Assembly (NCBI GenBank): GCA_964019415.1
Contig: OZ025871.1
Coordinates: 4,047,129-4,111,128, forward strand
From: Ianthella basta
Lineage: Eukaryota; Porifera; Demospongiae; Verongiida; Ianthellidae
DNA length: 64,000 bases
Direction: 5' to 3'
This document shows, in pieces, positions 58,590 to 64,000 of this stretch (its first letter is position 1; each line of letters opens with the position of its first letter). The translations under genes were made by a program, and so were the position numbers. Under the pieces are notes generated by a model that had not been told where the DNA came from, ran no database searches, and worked only from the letters and a program-made list of their open reading frames with translations.

Positions 58590-60071
58590 CTTATTTTACA
58601 ACAGGAATGCTGCATCCACCAGGTTGGGTTTTCATGCAGTCCTGGGAACAAGGTACAGACAGACACAATACAACACAAGATCATAGTAATAATTAATTGG
58701 GTAAATCAGTAAAATTGTATTTGTCAAATTTTATAGTGAATTATAAGCTCATTAGTGCATGCCTAAAGGATGATAAACTCTTCTTTGCTCTGATATCTTG
58801 TGGCAGCCGGTTATAGTGGTAGGCACCCTGGTATGCAAAAGACTGTCTGAACTTGTTTGAACAAGGGTTGGGGATATGTAGTTTGTCTGCTCCTCGAGTA
58901 GATGAGTAGAAGTCTGAGTTCTTGGAGAATTTGCTGGTCAGGTAAGCAGGAGCCTGCTGAAGCAAACATCAGTGCACCTGGCACAACATTTGGTTATGAC
59001 ATCAGTGATGAAGGGTAGTCCAGTGAAGCTGGTCTCTGAGGGTGGCACTCGGTGTGCGTGGGGGCTGGCTGAGAATGACTCTCATTGCATAGTTTTGTAC
59101 ACACTCTAAATTCTGGGAGAGTGTCTGATTGCAAGAGTGCCACACTGTTGAACAGTAGTCCAGATGGGGGAGCACAAGGGAGTTGTACAGCATCTTGCGA
59201 ATGTTCACTGGCAGATAGTGGCTGGCTTTACGTATGCAGCCTACAGCAGCAAGGGCTTTCCTTCTGACATTGCACATGTGTGTCTTCCAACTAAGATCAC
59301 GATCAATTGTTAAGCCAAGGTATCTCTCTCAGGGATAGTGGTCCCTTGTAGTTGTACATCAACCTGTTGCCATTTGGATCTGAAGGACTGTCCACCAAAA
59401 GTCATCAACTGGGTCTTGCCAATGTTCAACTTCAACTGGTTAGTGTCAATCCATGTAGCAATGTGAGCCAAGTCTTCATTTAGTGAGTCTGCGACTTCGT
59501 TCACATCTTTGTTCACAAAATAGATGGCCACATCATCAGCATACATATTCACCGTGCACGTTTTGATAACATCAGGTAAGTCATTGATGTAGAGGAGAAA
59601 CAGGAGGGGTCCAAGGATAGAACCCTGGGGCACACCTCGCAACACGTTAGCCCATTCAGAGCAGCAGCAATCCAGCTTCACTCTCTGTTTCCTTCCATCC
59701 AGATAGTTTGAAACCACTTGAGTGCATTACTTCAATTCCGAAGGATTTCAGTTTTCTAAGAAGTACACTGCAGTCAATTGAGTCAAATGCTTTACTTGGA
59801 TCAAGAAAACTGACCCAACACTATTTCCTAGGTCCAGAGCTGTGCGCCAATCATCCATAGTCTTGAGTAGAGCATCCTGTGTGCTATGGGAGAGGTGAAA
59901 ACCAGATTGGTTTGGGTGGAGTAAAGAGTTAGTAGTTAGGTAGGAGTAAAGTTGTTTGTAGGTGAGGGACTCGTACACCTTGGCGATCACCGGAAGAACA
60001 GACACTGGTCTGAAGTTGGAAGGATGACCATGCAATAGTATAATCATAGTCTCGCATGGCATCCTGTTGTG
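58556..60071 (-). pseudogene. CR1/L2-type LINE, 5'-truncated
   Basis: Pieces in two or three frames: NFRPVSVLPVIAKVYESL and NQSGFHLSHSTQDALL (60062-59900), [20 protein letters not shown] and MYADD (59640-59530), CNVRRKALAAVGCIRKASHY with LDYCSTVWH (59277-59100), and YHYNRLPQDIR (58830). These are fingers, palm and thumb parts of a Jockey-superfamily reverse transcriptase. The 3' tail is a (GATA)n run. Frameshifts at about 59310 and 59740 make it inactive. Confidence 0.8.
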
Positions 60072-60384
60072 AGGCAGGTGGACAAATAGGGGGTGATAGC
60101 AAGACTAGTGCCAAATAAGTAGGCGCGGCAAAATGTTGCCAGATGTAGGGATGGTGAAAATGTATTCAAAATCAGCAAATGTGTTGACATGTTCTGGAGG
60201 TATTTCTGCCAGTTGGTTTCGCCATGCCGTGCAGATTTGACCTACACCATCCCTACATTTGTCCTCGTTTTTGTGGAAGGCATTTTTACATCCCTTAGAC
60301 TATATTGCAGGAAGCACTTTGAATATTCCTGTAATGCTAGTATAGAATGACATGCAGGAGTGTAATTGGATGACATTAGGGTAG

Positions 60385-62092
60385 CAGTGAAGTGCGAAGT
60401 ATATGTGACAAAAGTGGACAGGTGCTGTGTGAGGAGGAAGAGGTTAGGAAAAGGTGGAAAGAGTACTTTGCAGCGCTGTTGCAGAGTGAAAGAGTCCAAC
60501 AAAATGAACACAGAGATGCAAGTGAAGAAGAGTAACAAGTAGAGGGGAATAGACACGAGAGGATAAGTTTGGAAGAAGTGTGCACAAGCATCTGGAGAAT
60601 GAGGAATAGCAAAGCACCAGGAGTATGTGGGGTCACTGGAGAAATGCTTAAAGCAGGTGGAGGGGGAGTGGTAGAGTGGCTGCACAAGATCATGGACCTG
60701 GCATGGAGGGGCGGGAGTGTTCCAGTGGACTAGCAGAGGGCACTGCTTGTTCCAATCCACAAGAAAGGAAGCAGAACTCAATGCAAAAATTACCATTGTA
60801 TCAGTTTGCTGAGTATACCTGGCAAGGTGTATGCCAGTGTGTTGGAGAAGAGAATGAGGATGATCACTAAAGGAAAAGTGTTGGAAGAGCAGGGGGCATT
60901 CTGGAGGGGAAGGAGCTGTGTAGACCAGTTGTTTACTCAGGCAGTTAGGAGAAAAGATCAAGATCATTGAAAAGAACTAGAGAATGCTGATGGTTTGCAT
61001 GGACTTAGAAAAAGCATACAACAGGGTAGAGAGAGAGTTATTGTGGAGACTGCTGAGAGCATATGGAGTGAATGGTGAGCTGATAAGAGCAGTGAGGTCA
61101 CTATACGATGATGGTAAGACGTGTGTCAGGGTTCAGGGTCAGAAATTGGACTGGTTTAGAGTGGGGCAAGGAGTGAGACAGGGATGCACTATGTCACCAT
61201 GGCTATTTAACATCTTATGGACAACATTGTGAGGGAGTCAAAGCAGAAGATTGAATGAGGGTTTGAAATGGAAACAGGCAAGATACAGCTCCTTTTGTTT
61301 GCCGATGACCTAATAGCAGAAAGAGATGAGGATGCAGAAAGAAATCTGAAAGAACTGGATGAAGTGATGAGGAAATGGAGAATGACAAGCAATTAATGAA
61401 AGACAAAGGTACTGGTGGTGAAGAGAGGAGGAGGCACATGCTACATTACAGTGAATGGGATGGAGATAGACAATATGAAGACAATGAAGTACCTGCCAGC
61501 CATCCTGAATAAGGAGGGATCATGTGAAACAGAGGTAGACCAAAGAATAGGTGCAGCATCCAAAGTAATTGGAGCCATGAGAAAAGAGGTAATTGATCGA
61601 AGAGAACTGAGCAAAGCACTTAGAGTGATGCCAACTCTGTTGTATACATGTGAGATCTGGACCCTGCTAGAGAGACACAAGAGCAAAATGAAAGCCATTG
61701 AAATGAGATGTCCGAGGAGAGTGGAACGAGTTACTATCTTGGACAAAGTGAGGAATGTGGACATTAGATCAAGATTGGGACAGGTGGCATTGGTATTGAG
61801 AGTAGAGAAGAAGACAGAGTGGTTAAGTAACATGGAAGAGATGACAGAAGATAGGATGGTAAAGAAGGTGTTTTTTGGAGAATGTGCCAGGAAAGCGACC
61901 GAGGGGAAGACCAGGGATAAGATGGGCTGATGATCTGAAAGTAAAATGGAACAGTTAATTATTAAACTGTCTAGTACAGAATGATGTGAACTAGCTATGT
62001 TGTGCTTAGAACTGGTAGGCAATACTTCCAGCAACCTTCAGCATTGGAGGTAAAGCTGTGTACAATAAATTGATCGATTGATTGATTGAAAT
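60385..62092 (+). pseudogene. Decayed RTE-like LINE
   Basis: Reads CDKSGQVL...RNSKAPGVCGVTGEMLKAG (about 60400-60655), HKKGSRTQCKNYHCISLLSI, CMDLEKAYNRVERELLW (60990), GQGVRQGCTMSPWLFN (61160-61215), LLFADD (about 61295), and 61415-61930 the thumb and C-terminus. Each block matches the 952-residue protein at 52.6-55.4 kb. Stops and frameshifts. Ends in ATTGATTGATTG at about 62070-62090. The endonuclease is missing. Confidence 0.8.
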
Positions 62093-63470
62093 ATTCAAGA
62101 ATATTGAAGAATTTGTGATATTTTCATATGCTATGCTATGAAAGCAGTTGTGAGCAATAATCTGTATTTTTATATGTGTAAGAAATAGGATGAAAGGGAT
62201 TCTAAGGAGTGTGAATAGTTTTAATGTAGGCGCTCAACAGTTATAGAGCTGAATAATGTATGATTTTGTGAGGCCCCAACTCCTGCAAACACTTTGAACA
62301 TACAATGGAAAGACAAGCCTTGCTAGCTGCATCCTTTGAGTGAGTCACATGCTGTTTGTCACCTATATATAGTAGTGCTTTCAATGTCTTCTGCCAGTCC
62401 TCACTCTCTATACACACAGGTACTCTTTGTGGTTTCTCTGTGTTGCATATTAGATGACATGGTGGTATATAATTCAGTGTCTACTACTTTCAGCACATCT
62501 TCAAAAAGCTGTGATTGGTTGAAACATTGTCAGCATCGTCAGCATATTGCATTGCCACTGTGATTCATACTAGTGAATCATCTGCTGATGGTGTTGTTGG
62601 AAACTTGATCTGCCTGCATTTAATTGTTGAAGAACCATATTTATAGTTGTAGTGAAGGCCACTAGGCTGAAACTAGCCCCTTATGTGACACCCACCATTT
62701 ACTTGAAAGGCCTGCCCATTAAGTCTTTGACACCTACACTGAAACTGGTGTTTGACAGCAGTGTGGTAGTAATTTGCATAATGTTTCACTGTTGTTGCCC
62801 GCTGTTTGATTCGAATTCAGATTTAGATTTGTAGTTGGTGTGCCAAAGCCCTTGCTGAAGTTGGGACAGAGGAAGTGTACATCTACATCATGCATAATGT
62901 TGTTGTGGAGCAATGCAGACGCTTTGCAAATATGATGTCTGCTCAGCTGCAGCCTTTGAGCCTGACTAGAAGGGCTGTAAGTTTAATTCTGCTTGGGTCT
63001 GAATGTTTCCAGTAAGATTGGTGACAGAATGTTACAGGTTCCATTTTCATTATTATGATTGGACAGAGTTTTGTCACAGGTCCTTGAGGCTTGTTAGGTT
63101 TCTGTAGTGTGATTGGTGTGCCTGCACCGAGGTCACAAGCTGGATGTATCACTACAGCAACTCTGAGAATATCTGCTATCCACTGAACAGTCATGTCATG
63201 TATGTCATGTTGGTAGAGATGAAGTTGGATCATTCCAGGAATGTCTTTCCACTATCATTGTGTCTGCACTTGGACTATACACCAGACAATAGTAGGTGTC
63301 TGTGCTACAGAGGTTCCCTATCTTAGCATTCATATATATCCCCATTGGCACAGTCACATCTCTCTTATGTATTACATTCACGGCTGCCTGCAACTGCTGA
63401 TAACGTCTTCCTTCAGGTGTGAATCAGACGTATAGTGAGGAGATGTAGGCCCTTATGGAATAACAACACA
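62093..63470 (+). other. Unassigned region
   Basis: An open stretch with acceptor TTTGTAG at about 62833 reads CAKALAEVGTEEVYIYIMHN and further to about 62975, where GCTGTAAGT could be a donor. I do not recognise it and its phase does not fit gene C's Y2. Otherwise no signal. Confidence 0.3.
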
Positions 63471-63625
63471 GCACTGCCAGTCCCTACGCTTTGCAACCCA
63501 TATCTGCACCAGTCTGGCATTTAAGGCAGAACTGGAACAGCTGGTCCCAGATTTCAAATTGTACAATGTAGATTGCATGGCTTTACAGGAAACAAGGAGG
63601 AACGTAAAATCTCACCCTATTAGGG
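63471..63625 (+). pseudogene. LINE endonuclease 5' remnant
   Basis: RFATHICTSLAFKAELEQLV, then LYNVDCMALQETRRN matches the start of an RTE/CR1-type APE endonuclease (RFGTWNVRSL...YxxDxLxLxExR). Only the first 50 or so residues are visible. Confidence 0.5.
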
Positions 63626-64000
63626 TACCGCTCTCTGATGCTATGTTGTGCACTCTTAACAAACGAATGGGCTTTGTAGGTGGGAATAAGGTTGCATCCT
63701 TACCTTCGAACATCAGTCGCCACTAGATCATGTCACTGTAACTTCCTTCCACTTCAGCAAGTTGGAACTACCTGTTTCACGATGAGACTGAGATATGATT
63801 CATCACCTTCACTTGATAGTTGAAGCGTGCGCAGAATGGCTTGGTAGGGTGTGAACCTGCCACATTAAGGAGCCATTTTTTCAGTGAATATGACAGATTG
63901 AGTAATAATCTAGGCGTGCGCTGTACATTCCTTAACAGCCATCCTCCTGTACTCCACTGTTGATGTCTTTAGTTGTAACCTCAGTGATGCGTATTGAACT
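63626..64000 (+). other. Window end, no feature
   Basis: I see no exon, repeat or element here. It may continue the LINE remnant in decayed form. Confidence 0.3.

Larger units (their letters stand above)
58430..60300. mobile_element. Foldback-related DNA element split by a LINE
   Basis: 58430-58555 matches 22990-23150 and 60072-60300 matches 23222-23490 of the foldback element at 22.2 kb, with the CR1/L2-type LINE between. The right end carries CCAGATGTAGGGATGGTG and CACCATCCCTACATTTG. Its left arm is not recognisable. Confidence 0.55.

Overview
This is a eukaryotic (metazoan) window: AT-leaning DNA, long (TG)n tracts, canonical GT-AG introns, 2A-like leader peptides in front of innate-immune domains, and Ty3/Mag-type, RTE-type, CR1/L2-type and R2-type retroelements. 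The mix of Death, CARD and NACHT-LRR genes with 2A-like leaders and an invertebrate transposon set suggests a marine invertebrate. My best guess is a demosponge, but no single feature proves the taxon. Exon calls come from splice signals, codon phase and comparison between copies. There is no transcript evidence.

1-22 kb: two tandem copies (A, 1-5.75 kb; B, 14.99-21.39 kb; about 15 kb apart) of one gene. Its exons are a non-coding leader exon, a 2A-leader exon, a Death-domain exon, a Gln/Pro-rich exon and a CARD exon. Codon phases join without conflict in copy A, giving a Death-(Q-rich)-CARD adaptor. Both copies are damaged at the 2A leader, in different ways: A has a TAG just before an intact 2A motif; B has no TAG there but has a decayed motif and a TAG just after it. 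B also carries a frameshift upstream of its CARD. Between A and B lie a permuted local duplication and several Pro/Ser-rich candidate exons of an unrecognised gene.

21.4-56 kb: a third copy (C) of the same promoter, leader exon and 2A-leader exon, here with an intact SGDIETNPGP. It leads into a different effector, an NLR: CARD (28.0 kb), linker, NACHT (33.2-34.9 kb), a small exon, then two repeats of an X+Y exon pair that encode LRR-like units (35.7/36.0 kb and 41.4/55.7 kb). All ten junctions agree in codon phase, one through a GC splice donor. The 14-kb intron before the last recognised exon holds a complete Ty3/Mag-type LTR element with 5-bp target-site duplication (TSD), a complete RTE-like LINE with 12-bp TSD, an old CR1/L2-like fragment and two tRNA-like SINE copies.

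56-64 kb: mostly mobile DNA: a CR1/L2-like LINE inserted in a foldback DNA element, a decayed RTE copy and a 5' LINE endonuclease remnant. Further exons of gene C may lie beyond the window.

What ties the locus together is one leader cassette (CRE + YY1-like promoter, untranslated exon, 2A signal exon ending in phase 1) fused to different death-fold effectors.
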